A DNA stretch of 64,000 nt from Letharia columbiana (Eukaryota > Ascomycota > Lecanoromycetes > Lecanorales > Parmeliaceae): assembly GCF_014066305.1 (NCBI RefSeq), contig NW_023501039.1, forward strand, positions 1,364,001 through 1,428,000, read 5' to 3'. Both the position numbers and the translations under genes were made by a program. Each line of letters begins with the position of its first letter. Within the stretch, counting starts at the first letter, position 1. Below are positions 1-10,960 of this stretch, one piece after another. Under the pieces are notes generated by a model that was not told where the DNA came from, did no database searches, and saw only the letters and a program-made list of their open reading frames with translations.

Positions 1-552
1 GAGTGAGCTCTTCGATGGGTAAAATCAGGCCCAAAGCGGTCGCCGCGGACGTATTCCATTTTGTGCTTGTCTGGGAGAGGGGGGACGGCACATTGAGGGT
101 ATTCTCGGCAGAGCATCTTGTACAGGAAAACAAAGTCGGTGAAGCGGCGACGTACTTTGACGGTGGATTTCTGGAAAGAGGCGAAGTCGGTCTATAATCA
201 CTTGTTAGCAAATACTTGATTCGTAGTTTGAGCAGTGGGCGCTTGGATATTGGAAATGGCAGAAACGTACCTTCGTGGTGACCATGTAGGAGACGTATGA
301 GTCTTTCGTGCCATCGTTCTCCTTCAGAGGTGTATCCACTGTACAATCCAGTCTCCCATCACCTATGCCCGCAAGGTCCACAGGGTCTGCGTCTGCGCCT
401 GCCTGTGCTGAGCTATGGCTTGCTTTCCTTTTACCGGTTGATTTTGCTCCATATGCAGTCTCGTCCGGTCGACTGGTTCCTGCAGTGGTGGGTCTTGAAC
501 TGTCACTGTCCGGATCGTTCTGCCATGACACGCTGTCGAAATCGTTGTCCAT
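1..552 (-). CDS. snx4: Sorting nexin SNX4/Atg24, 5' part (partial)
   Basis: Partial gene cut by the left edge. Exon 1 is 271-552 (94 codons), a 79-bp GT-AG intron lies at 192-270, and exon 2 runs from 191 off the edge. The ATG at 550-552 opens a Ser/Asp-rich N-terminus (MDNDFDSVSWQND...). A PX domain follows from about residue 68 (LDCTVDTPLKENDGTKD), with the basic VRRRFTDF motif near residues 107-114 and MEYVRGDRFGPDF after it. The PX domain of this family binds phosphatidylinositol 3-phosphate; the protein acts in endosome-to-Golgi recycling and selective autophagy. The BAR-like C-terminal half is outside the window. An in-frame ATG at 651 is possible, but the ATG at 552 matches the usual family start. 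Confidence 0.9.
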
Positions 553-659
553 GAGTAGCCTTGGGAAGTGGAAAGCAGTTTTAGCTCTGTAAAGGGCGAC
601 CGAAACGGGGCAGAGATTCAGATCTTGTTGCGGGGAAAGGAAGGGTAACAAAGATCAGT

Positions 660-3600
660 GCTGCCTTGAGTATGTAAGAGATATACATGCGAGCTTCTTT
701 AAGTCTCTTAATTTATAAATAGAGTTATTTGGTAATATCGTATTCACTAGACGGAAATTACTCCTTTATATGTTTTATTTATTATATTTTTTAATGTAAT
801 TTATTTTAATTTTATCGAGTACTTTATAAATATCTATATTGATCGTAGGATGCAATATTAATGTAGGTATATTTAATAAGATAATAAGGTATCGAACTAT
901 ATAGGTGGAAAGGAGGTATAATATAGTAGGAGATGCCTCCGCCAAGGCTCGCTAGGCTATAGGAAGGGATATCAAGGATACGCTTGTAATACTACCCTTT
1001 ATTAAATTATATTCCATATTGGTGAGTGAAAAGGTAGAAAAATGGGTATGTATACACGCTTAATATCTGAAAAATGGTAAAGCAGTAAAGAAATAACCGT
1101 GTCTAGAATCTTTAGTGACCTTTCTTTAAGGGCGGTATTGTCGATAGTAGCTCTTCTTATCGTACTTACACGTCGTTGTCGTGATTTAGCGTATATAGAG
1201 AGTCTAGCTGGGAGGAAATCGATATAATATAGCGAAAATAAGGTCTATAGACGTGGGTAAATAATAGTAATTTTCGAATCCATATCTAGCGGGTGGAATA
1301 TCGGTGAAATAATACGACGTGATTAGTCGAGAGCTCTCGAATTAAACCGAGCCGTAAACGCTAAAACCCTATTCAATATCAGTAGTTTCTCCGTGGGGTG
1401 CCATACAACCGATACCGATAAAGGCTCCGCGGCGCGTGGTCCATAGATACGTCCTGCTTCGAAGATACTTGGTGTTATCGCAGGGCCTCGCCCTATATAA
1501 TATTATTTCCGATCGACTGGCCTGGGAATCGATTCTCGCCCTAAAAATAGGTATTGCGAGACTCTGTTTCATTTATTAAACGGGTGTCTGAATAGTTCTA
1601 AATCTCATCAGTCATTCTTTATAGGTAGGCTCTTCGAGATATCGCTTTAAAGTCGTCTACTGTCCTAGCATTTTCGAATTTATCGTCATCGCATTATATT
1701 AGATAATATTATTATCAGGCCTTTCCACTTAACCTTATACTTAGACGCTTAATTAATTTAAGATAAGTATTTTTTAATAACCTTTCGTTCGATCGTTAAT
1801 AGTATATATTTCGGCGAGAATTCCTATCCTAATAATAGATTATTTACTATAAGACTTAGAGATTATAAAGATATCGTTTCTTATGCTTAATAAAGTTTTG
1901 CGATAAGAGATTTCATAAAGCCTTAATCTTAATAGATTTCTCTTATAGTCTAATTTAAAGAGCATTAGATAATATTCTTCTATTTAAGACCGTTCGCCTA
2001 TTTAAAAGTAACCTTTATTAATACTTATTGCTTTATGCCATGCCTTCTAACGCGATTCATATTACTCTAATATACTTAAGAACTTATTTTATATAATTCG
2101 TATATCCTTCGCTTAGTGTTCGCGCTTACGTTAGTCTTATAGTCGTATATTCGCTAGTCATTCGATAATCTCTTATTCAGATAATATCTGTTTGATAGTT
2201 TATTATCCAACTCGTATAGTACTTCTTCTCATTATTCTTATATAGTTATGTTATTCGATAACCTTTATATTCTAATTCGCTCGTTCTTTTCGTCGATTTT
2301 AGTAAAGCTATTATAGCTTACTTATACTTATCTCTTTAAAAGACTTTTATATAATAGTATAATTAAGCCTCGATTTAATATTATTAGGTCGATAATTATA
2401 TAGCGAACACTTTCTTAGTATAAGTTAACTTTTCTTAATAATAATACCTTTATTAATATCGAATAGTTACGTAGTAATATTCTTAATAAATTAATCGATT
2501 GCTACTTAATAGCGTTTAGTTATCGAATATAAGTAAGCCTTAACGAAGTCGACTAATATATCTTATCATCGCTTCTATAAGATTAATAGAGGCTTAATAA
2601 ACTATACTCCCGATCGCGAGACGCCTTAGCTCTCTAATAAATATAGTATTCTAACGTAGATAACTACGATAGTCCTTATATCTTATTAATAATATTCCTT
2701 TTAGTAGCTTATAAATATATACTACCCCGAGATATTCGTAGAATAATTAATCGTATACCTCTCAATAACATCGTATATATATTATTGGATACTTATAAAC
2801 GGTTCTATAATAAAGATCTTATCTTATACGAGCATTTCTAAGAGTAATCCTCAAACTTATCTTTATTTTCGGCGATAGCCTACGGATTTTCATATAATAC
2901 TTATCTTTCTTATTAACTTCTACTATCTTATAATAAATAAAGTTATCATTACATATACGTCGATATATTCTCATCCATTTCATCGATTAATAAGATTATT
3001 TGATACTATTGGCGTAATCATTCTTTCCAGATCGATTAATTTACCCCGCTATTCGTATAAATATATTAATCTTAACGTTCTAAGATTCGAATTAATAAAT
3101 AATCTTTATATTAATTCGAATAGCTATTCAATAGCGGCTAACACTAGGTCTCTTTTTTGAGTACATAGCCCTTATAATCCTAAAGATCTTATAGAGATAT
3201 CGTATATTTTAATTCGAACGCTAGTATTTAGACGCGAATATAGTTAGTAACTCCTTATCGTAGATCTAATAATTATACTACTAGTGATTCTTACTATAGA
3301 AGACTATCATAGCACTCCTTATCGTTATATTAAAAATATCTCATTAACTAGTCAAGAGTTAATTCTGACGATATTCTTTTTCTATCGAAATAATATAGAA
3401 CTAAACTTCTAACGGCACTTTCGAAAATAAAAGGCCTCTTAATATGCTTAGACCAATCAAATATAACCTCTTTGCATGAGTTTTATTATAGATTTAACTA
3501 TTTTAAGAGTCTCTAATAACCGCCGATAAATTGAATTCTAGCCTTTTTTAGTTATAGTATAATCCATCGATATAGCCTGTTTTAATAAGGTTCATTTATA

Positions 3601-6575
3601 ACCTGTCTATAGATATCGTAGACCTAAATTTAATTTCCTAAACGTGAAATTCGCCTTAAGAATATTCCTAAGGCCTATCCCTTATTTCTGAGAATTTATC
3701 TAACGTGTTAAATGTTTTTTTATCTTATTATAGATAAGTATATTATCAATAAACCTAATAGAAGTCGTTTAGATACTAATAGAATATTATTATATATATT
3801 AATATGTAACTAGATCGTTAATTATCGATCTATACTTATATACTCTGGGGTAATAAAGTAATAAAATCTGCTATCGGTTATATGTAGTTTATTAAACGCG
3901 GCTTTATCCATCGTAGATTTTACATCTCTGATTCTTATTAAACCTTATCTTTATAATTAGTATGGTTTTTGTAATAGCTTTGCTTTCATAGTCTATATAA
4001 AACGATTTCATTCACTTTTTCGCGATAGATAGATGGCAATATATATAGCTTTGTTATAACCCTCTTCAATGTTCATTTGGTACTTCTTATCTTTTCAGTT
4101 TATATCCCATATTAAATAGATTCTACTTTCGAAAGTTTCGTTTTTTAAGCTATCGTTAAATTTCGCTTTATTATAAAAATGATTGAAAGTATTCCGCCTG
4201 TTTTCAAACATCGGTAGTCGTATACTCCGCGATAGCTTATATTTTACCTCTTAAGACTAATCTCGTTATACTTTATCTAATAAGCATTAAACTTATTTTT
4301 ATATTTTTTTCTAGTTATAGAATGGTTTATTAACCGATATACGGTCGCTGTATTCGCATGATTATATATGTTACAGTTATTAGACCTTTTCTTCATATAA
4401 TAATTTATTATCTTTTTCGAGCTATTAATAGTAGGCCGCTTATCATCTCCTAATAAACTTGACCTTATTTTGTTTTATTTGATAAAGATATTGAATTGTG
4501 TTATGTAGTGTGAAGACTTTATTATTTTAGTATAAAGATAGAGTAGATAATATAGATGGTCGAAGATTGGTTATGAAAGGGGAGTTGTTTTTATTAATAT
4601 CTAATTATTATTATAATTAATTATTGGTAAAAGAGTATCTTATCTCGTAATATATTAAGAACTACCGTATTTATTCATTTAAGGTTTCTTAATTATTATA
4701 TCGTATTTTAATAATGCATTAGTATTAGATATATTCCTTTTAATAGTCTTTTACTATTACCGTTGGGAGTAAGTAGTTGTAATTAGTCGTTTTGCGATCT
4801 AGTCGTTATAACCCCTTAGTAATTTAGTTGTAATAGTAGAGTAATTTCGATGTAAGGCTTCTATCGCTGAGATCAAGACTCATTTATAACTATATAAGAC
4901 CGTATATCCACTATCTATAAGAGAGTTCTTAAGTAAATAGGTTTTTTATAATAAAAGCGTAACTTTATACGAAAGAACGACGTAGAGCGTTATTAGTGTT
5001 ATAGTATACTTCGTAGTACCTTTGAACTTTGAAGAGGCTATTCTTTCCGAATCCGATAGACCGTCGCTACTATAGTGTCGACGTTATAATTCGAATTCTT
5101 CATCTATATCTATCGCGGGAGTCGTGCTTTAAAGGCCTTTTTGCCGGCCTCGTTTAAGTAGTTATTATGGTTGTTGTAGTGTTTCTTACGGTTGTAGATT
5201 TATTTTGTTTTAGATCGGTCTTACGTTGGGGTGTAGCGGTCGAGCCTCAGTAAGTATAAGGGTATATTAGTCGTGGTTCGTATGGTAATTAGTTGATAAT
5301 GGTCTCTTAGTCTATATTTTGCATCTAGCGCGTATAAGTTATTTAGTTTAAGGTATTTTTTAGTCTTTAAGGTGGTAACCTCTACGATATCTTATAACTC
5401 CTTATTATTATTTGTTTAGAAGGTAATACTTTACTATAACATTTCGTTAAGATAAGAATAGTATCTAGTCGAATAAAGTCTAATAGAGTCGATAAAGGGC
5501 CGGTTCCTTGCTATAGAGCATATATATACGCTATACATCTTTGTTGTTTCATTCCATTCTCTATCTCTATTTATTATATTCAGTCTTCTTCTGTTCTTAT
5601 CTTCGTTTAACTACGTACTTTTAGTCTTCATGGTAATAATGCTATTGCCTAATTTCTATTCTATTTAACTATCGTTGTTACGTCTAATAGTGGTCTACCT
5701 TAACTAATTTTTTTAATCGTCTGCTCGTTCTTCCTCATGGGCATTTAGTCTTTATCACTTATTAGGTTATTAACTTTCTTCAGAAGTTATATCCTTCTAA
5801 GTCTCGCGTTATTTATCTTCTCGGTTATTCTATCCTAAATAAATCGTTTATAATTGATCCTTTTTCTCCGGCGACGTAATATCGATAACAATCTCCCGAA
5901 ATCGTCTCGCTTCTACAATTTCATTCATATATTATAATTCGTTGATTAATGTTCTAATATTGTAATTATAACTATTAACACATTCTATTTTCTCTAGTCT
6001 ACGTTTCCTTATTATCTATAACTATACCGTCAAACTTGATTTACTAGTGGTCTTATTTAATCTATTCTTTCATTTAACTTTACTATAAAGAAATTAAAAG
6101 TAGGTTTAATACTCCAAGAATTGTTAAACATATACTGAGATAGTAAGTTTCTGGCGCGTCAATTATTCATATTAATAAAATTTTTTCCTATAAAGTCTGA
6201 TTTTCTTTCTTTAAAACTTATCTCTTAATCTTTGTGTTAGAAGACTTGGTGTTTAATAGTACTTTTTCGAGTGCACTTCTCCGCCTATCCTTTCTCGTAG
6301 AGAAGTTTATGCGAAGCTTACAATGTTTTAGATAATATTTTGTTATTTTTTAATATTAGCTATTTCTTTCGATTCCTAGCCTACAATGTTCATATCTTAT
6401 TTATCTCTCGACCCTTTTGCCGAGTTCATTCGCTTGAATCAATTACCTTCTTACTTACTTGAATACGATAACTTAACTTATTTCTTTCACCCCTCCGCGT
6501 TTCTTTAATTTATTCGCTAATATAATGAAATAGTTTAACCTTGTTATAGTATTAAAATCGATATATATAATATTA
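660..6575. repeat. RIP block 1: TA-rich, stop-riddled repeat DNA
   Basis: About 5.9 kb of extremely AT-rich DNA full of TA dinucleotides and stop codons in every frame, with sharp edges against normal-GC DNA. This is the look of transposon DNA hit by RIP (C-to-T at CpA, giving TpA). The only open frame of note is 67 codons at 1369-1572 (minus), which I do not recognise. Recognisable fossil domains are those of a Ty3/Gypsy retroelement, listed separately. The short stretch near 935-1000 looks less mutated than the rest. I could not delimit LTRs by eye. Confidence 0.85.
2450..4000 (-). mobile_element. Dead Ty3/Gypsy-like pol (RT and integrase remnants)
   Basis: Read on the minus strand, ignoring stops, the order matches Ty3/Gypsy pol. 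Around 3885-3960 there is an RT-like stretch (MDKAAFNKL). Near 3555-3580 is AISMD, resembling the end of the RT domain. At about 2640-2800 is a degraded H2C2-type integrase region, followed by a string like FIKPLLIL and then DILVDFV at 2542-2562, the start of the integrase core. Stops fall throughout, so nothing is coding. Substitutions are of the RIP type. RT before integrase distinguishes Gypsy from Copia. Gag, protease, chromodomain and LTRs were not recognised; boundaries are approximate. Confidence 0.65.
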
Positions 6576-6618
6576 ATATGTATTTTAAGGCTTGGCGACT
6601 TGTAGAATGTAATTACAG

Positions 6619-6706
6619 TATTGCTGGTACTACTTTACTATTGCTGGTACTACTATTGCTGGTACTACTTTACTATTGCTGGTACTACTATTGCTGGTAC
6701 TACTAT
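6619..6706. repeat. Compound minisatellite (20+15 bp units)
   Basis: The core TTGCTGGTACTAC starts at 6621, 6641, 6656, 6676 and 6691, so spacing alternates 20, 15, 20, 15: a 35-bp compound unit repeated about two and a half times. The 5-bp difference is an extra TTTAC. It lies between RIP block 1 and the 3' end of TVP38. A 77-codon frame spanning it encodes only repetitive Leu/Tyr/Trp and is unlikely to be a gene. Confidence 0.9.
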
Positions 6707-6937
6707 GAATATTGGCTAATGGAAATGATACACGGTTTGAATGCATCTATTCATATGCACCATCTATATTGCTCTCCAAGCATGCTTCTCCCATTCGACC
6801 AGTACGTCTAAACGTGCCCTTGCAATGCTAAGCGCCGATATGCAATGCTCTACCTTATACTCAAACACCGTAACTATCCAATTGGTCCTACTTGAGCACG
6901 TAAGTCCATGTTGAGGAACTCGGGTGCGAGTCGGAAA

Positions 6938-8190
6938 TTAACGTTGAGGCGGCTGTTTGTCGAGAACGATTGCTCCCTCTTCTTCGTCATCACCATACCT
7001 GAAGACATTATCATCAAAGTCGTCTCGGTAGCCCTCTGAGCCTCCGTCGGGACCTAGGAAATCTATTTGGTCGTCTCGAATGAGGGTAGCAGTCGATTCC
7101 TCTGGATTATCCGAGAAGTCATCTCCACTGTGTGTTGCTGGATGCTGGAGTTTAGACCTTTCTTCAGCCTCAATTTGCCGCGATCGAGCAAGTGTCCTGC
7201 GAAGGTTCAGATAAAGACTTTTGACGAATTTTCATAGACCGACCTTTTATAAATGATCCAACCCGTAAGAACGCCAAGAATGACACCAAAGATGATACTT
7301 GCCCAGTTGATGGCTTTAGTGGCCGTGTCCATCTTCTCTCCACTCTTTGCAATGACTGCAAGTCGAGATCCAATAAATATTGCTATTAGGAGCTTAGGCG
7401 TCGCAGCGGCAGTTGCGGCGGCGAACATAAGCGGTTGCACGGTAGGAAAAGTCGATATGGCTCCGTTCGAGATGCTATAAGGGAGAGGACAGAGTCTGAT
7501 CATCACTAAAAGCTTCAGGCCGTCGTGTTTCAGGACGAGAGACAGTGCTTCGTATCTTTTATCGTTCGCTACGAGCCGATTGACGAAATTCGAGAGCAGC
7601 GTTCGAGAGACTACGAATGAGCATGTAGATCCTACTATAGTGGCAGAAGCGACGATTGGCCAGCTGTTATCGTGTGAGCTGCCTATAGAAATTGATGCAC
7701 TTGGCATGAATTGTGTGATAGCTTACCCCCATGGAAAGCCGTAGACGAAGCCAGCGAGCGTCAGGCAGGTCGAATAGCCTATTACCGGAGGGAACGCAGT
7801 CGCAAAGGTCAATGCCCAAAGGATCAGCCAACCCCCTCTCAGATTCTTCCATTTTTCTGCCACTGGCTCCAGCCATGCAAATATGCTCTCGCTGAAGACG
7901 AGGAACAATATGGCAAGGGTAATCGTGACGAGGCCAGCAATGACAGACAGCGCCAACTGGATAGCGGTCATCCCCTCTACCATCTTGAACAATCGGCGCC
8001 ACAACTTTTCCGCGCTATTCAGAGCCCTGTCTATGAAGCTTGATCTCCGTCGGCCATGAGCCTGGTTGTTTCTCGTAAGCGACTGGCTCGACCGAGTCCA
8101 TGATGCTTGAGTGCCTTGATGAGATATATTAGGTAAAGAAGGCGAGACGGGCAGAGCGAGTGCTCGTGCGGTGGAGTTATAATCAGTCAT
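6938..8190 (-). CDS. tvp38: Tvp38/VTT-domain Golgi membrane protein
   Basis: Three exons, 7727-8190, 7244-7663 and 6938-7196, give 380 aa; introns are 63 and 47 bp and phases match exactly. The protein has a Ser-rich cytosolic N-terminus, membrane segments near residues 79-101 and 119-140, the SNARE-associated/VTT domain ([12 protein letters not shown] at 211-222, IFIGSRL near 250-256), a last membrane segment near 274-292 and an acidic C-terminal tail. Tvp38 family proteins sit in Tlg2-containing Golgi membranes; relatives (TMEM41, VMP1, DedA) are linked to lipid scrambling. Length is close to the usual 38-42 kDa. The second donor is GTCGGT, weak but the only one that keeps the frame (YKR joined to [12 protein letters not shown]). 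An upstream in-frame ATG at 8220 is possible; 8190 is preferred. Confidence 0.9.
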
Positions 8191-9066
8191 GGTGTCCCTG
8201 CGAGCAGCAAAAAGCAGCACTGAATATCATGATGCTTATTGGTTTTAAGCCGACACAGATAGTCTTGTGCTCGGTCACAATCCATGTTTCGGAGTCAGCC
8301 TTAAAGCGCCAAGATCCTAAGTACGGCAGGTCCCGTTAGCACAGTACAAAGTGAAACATCGAAACATCACAATCGCATTCACCAGTCGTCTCATTCAACA
8401 CTTTTCCGTGAAACTGATGGCGTAGCATGAGGTCTTCTCCATTAGGAGAACCATCAGTGAGGAATAGCTACTGTATGATTGTGTACTACTACGGCCTTCC
8501 ACGAGTTGATATCCGAAAATCTCAAATGCAGTAGATGACCTTTTAAAGAGTTTGTGTCTCGAAGCAACCTTGCATCAATTGACCAAAGGACGGCGCTGAA
8601 TCGAAGGTGTTACATCCAGCTAAATACACGATAGAATTGAATTATTGATCATAACAACCAACATCTGTCGAAGGGAGTGATAAGAAAGGCCCCATTGGTC
8701 GACTGTTCAAGTTTGGAAAGAACCGCATCCGCTTAGAACATCGTATAAATCAACTCTTTCTCGGTTCTTGAATCATGGCGTCCCAGACACGTTCCAGAAT
8801 AGCACTGCTTCACTAATGCTTCTGGTTTCGGCAGTTTCAGTACAAAGCCTTGGGGCTTCTTTGTCCCTCCTCATTCATATTGTGGCATATCCGCTGTCTA
8901 CAATCATTATTTATAAGCACGTGGCTGTTCTCGCCTTGAAATATTCCCTTTGTTCTCGGTGAACGTCGTGGTCCACTTTGCAGACCTGGGCTTTTCCCTT
9001 TCTTATTTAAGTCGAGGTAGTATTTCCACGTGTATGTCAAGCTTTCCAAAGCAACTCGATCTCACC
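8191..9066. other. Intergenic, divergent promoter region
   Basis: About 0.88 kb between the divergent TVP38 and the gene starting at 9067. I see no coding region, repeat or RNA gene. Short open frames here look like chance. Confidence 0.6.
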
Positions 9067-10594
9067 ATGTCTTCCATCTCACCAATCTCCCCTCTCTCAC
9101 CTATCTCTCCGATGTCCCCAGCCAAATCCTCAGCCAGACCCACACACCTCTTGCTCAACCAGCATTCGTCGTCTCTTTCCGGTATGGAGATAGCTGTACC
9201 TTCACCGTTAACTCCTGGATTCACATACTCCCGTGCCAGTAGTAGCAAGGCGCTCCCTCCAACTCCAAGGAAAGAATCCATTCCCTACAGTCCCCACAGC
9301 GCTCCGACCTCAAGGAAAGCATCTAGCACTTACAGCAATCCTAAGGAAGAAAGACCCAGCACATCAATGACTTCAAGGAAACCATACACCACATACACCA
9401 ACCTCAAGGAAGAGAGACCAAGGACGCCCAGATTTGCCTCACAAGACGAAGCACTATCTTCCAAGACCTTCCTCGCACCCCCAGAGACTCGGTCGAGCAC
9501 CTCCAACTTACCAGATAAAGTACCGCTACGGCCACAACTGACACGAGACGCTCATACCCACGGAGCCTCTGACTTCACAGGTCGGAAACAGCCATCAGGG
9601 AACTCGTTCTTTACCGAATGGAAGGCTCCCAAATATGAATATTCAGATGACGAATTTAGCTCGAGCTTGCCGGCTTCAAGGAGAGACTCCAGCCAGGGAA
9701 GCTGGGCGCCACCCGAACGTACGCAAAGTGCTGAAGAGAGAGCCAGAGACTATACATCCGTGTTGCCCGCGTTTGTTCCGGAGCCAGTCTATTCTGAGTC
9801 CGGCTATTTGCCGTCCGAAATGTCAGCTCGCATTACCGATGTTCTGGATGGATCACTCATGCCAGCACCACTAATTTTGAGTGGTAATTCCGAGGATAGA
9901 AAACTTTCGAGTCAATTTTCTTGCTCCGATTCTGAGGTTGATAGTCTACACGACGAATCCAAGCCTTCTCTTAAATCCCGTGCGAAAAAGGCTTTCCATT
10001 CACGCACACAGGAGAGGAGAGAGAAGGCGCACGCAGATCTACAACTGCCACAGCATGGGCAAGCCGGCGAGCTAACCACAGCGAAGCGCGCCAGTCTCCA
10101 GAACGGTATTGATGAAATGTATAATACACTCACAGGCCTCTACTCACCGGCGAAGTCAAAGATGAAGCATGACTCCGACAATTTCAAAAACAAAGCTATT
10201 GCTAGAGATCCGCGCCACCCAGCCACACGTGTGAAAGCATATCAAGAATCCGGCAAGAGAGCCTGGGATTCGCCGAGGAGTCCCAAAAGTCCAGCGCCGA
10301 GGAGGGATGATTCGGTGGGAAAGAAGCTCGCGAGTGTTTTTCAAAATGGGGCCATGGCGGTAGGATTTGAAAGAGGGAAGGAACAGAAAATGAAGAACGA
10401 GGAGTAAGTGCACTTTCCGGAGCGGTTTCTTCCTAATCGAATCCTTGGTCTTGAGCCGCAAGAAATGCCTCGCGAGGGCGTCTTGATAAAAGGTTCATCC
10501 ACATTAAAGAAGCCATGCTGACTTGAAATGGTGCAGATGGAGAGCAGAGATGAAGAAGAAGATTGTGCTGCTTAGACCTCAGGGTAAAATCTAA
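9067..10594 (+). CDS. Unknown Ser/Pro-rich protein, conserved-looking C-terminus
   Basis: I do not recognise a named domain. Two exons, 9067-10403 and 10537-10594, give 464 aa. The first frame seems to stop at 10405, but that stop lies inside a perfect GTAAGT donor (10404). Splicing over 133 bp, with a GCTGAC branch site and CAG acceptor, extends the protein by WRAEMKKKIVLLRPQGKI, so the spliced form is preferred. The N-terminus has repeated SPISP motifs, then long disordered Ser/Thr/Pro stretches with two similar segments (SRKASSTYSNPKEERPSTS-like and SRKPYTTYTNLKEERPRTP-like, near residues 76-115). A Lys/Arg-rich C-terminal third follows. The start at 9067 (CACCATGTC) is favoured over an in-frame ATG at 9034. 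Role unknown. Confidence 0.75.
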
Positions 10595-10960
10595 ATCGAT
10601 TTTATTATCGAGTGTTACAGAACCTCGATTACAATAATAATAATAATAATGATGATAATAATGATAATAATGATAATAACAAATATGTATCCTGCGAGGA
10701 CCATTCGTTGCTTTTCACTTTTGATGTAGTCACCACGTGCAAAGGATGGTAGGAGATGCCTCCCCACCCCGCATCATCTCCGAGAGAGATCGACCTCAGC
10801 AGACCCCGCAAACGCGGCTAGATCCGACTAGTGCATCAAGCTCCTCCTCCTCCTCCTCCTCCTCCTCCTTCTCTTGAGCAATATAATAAATATCAACAAT
10901 TCATCTCGACCCTTTCCACTTCTGTTAATCATAATTCCTTGTCGAGGGTCACCATCAATT
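10595..10960. repeat. Intergenic with two simple repeats
   Basis: Contains an imperfect (AAT/GAT)n tract at 10632-10680 and a (CTC)n tract of about 29 bp at 10841-10869. The second ends about 90 bp upstream of the AMS1 start and may be a CT-rich promoter element, common in filamentous fungi. Nothing coding is seen. Confidence 0.8.

Noticed and set aside
1369..1572. 67-codon minus-strand frame in RIP block 1
   Set aside because: No recognisable motif, no start or splice context, and it sits inside dead repeat DNA.
6578..6811. 77-codon frame across the minisatellite
   Set aside because: Coding content is the repeat itself (Leu/Tyr/Trp runs); no gene context.
934..10760. A shared GTAGGAGATGCCTCC string at about 934 and 10748
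   Set aside because: A 15-base match is expected about once by chance in a window this size, and the flanks differ.
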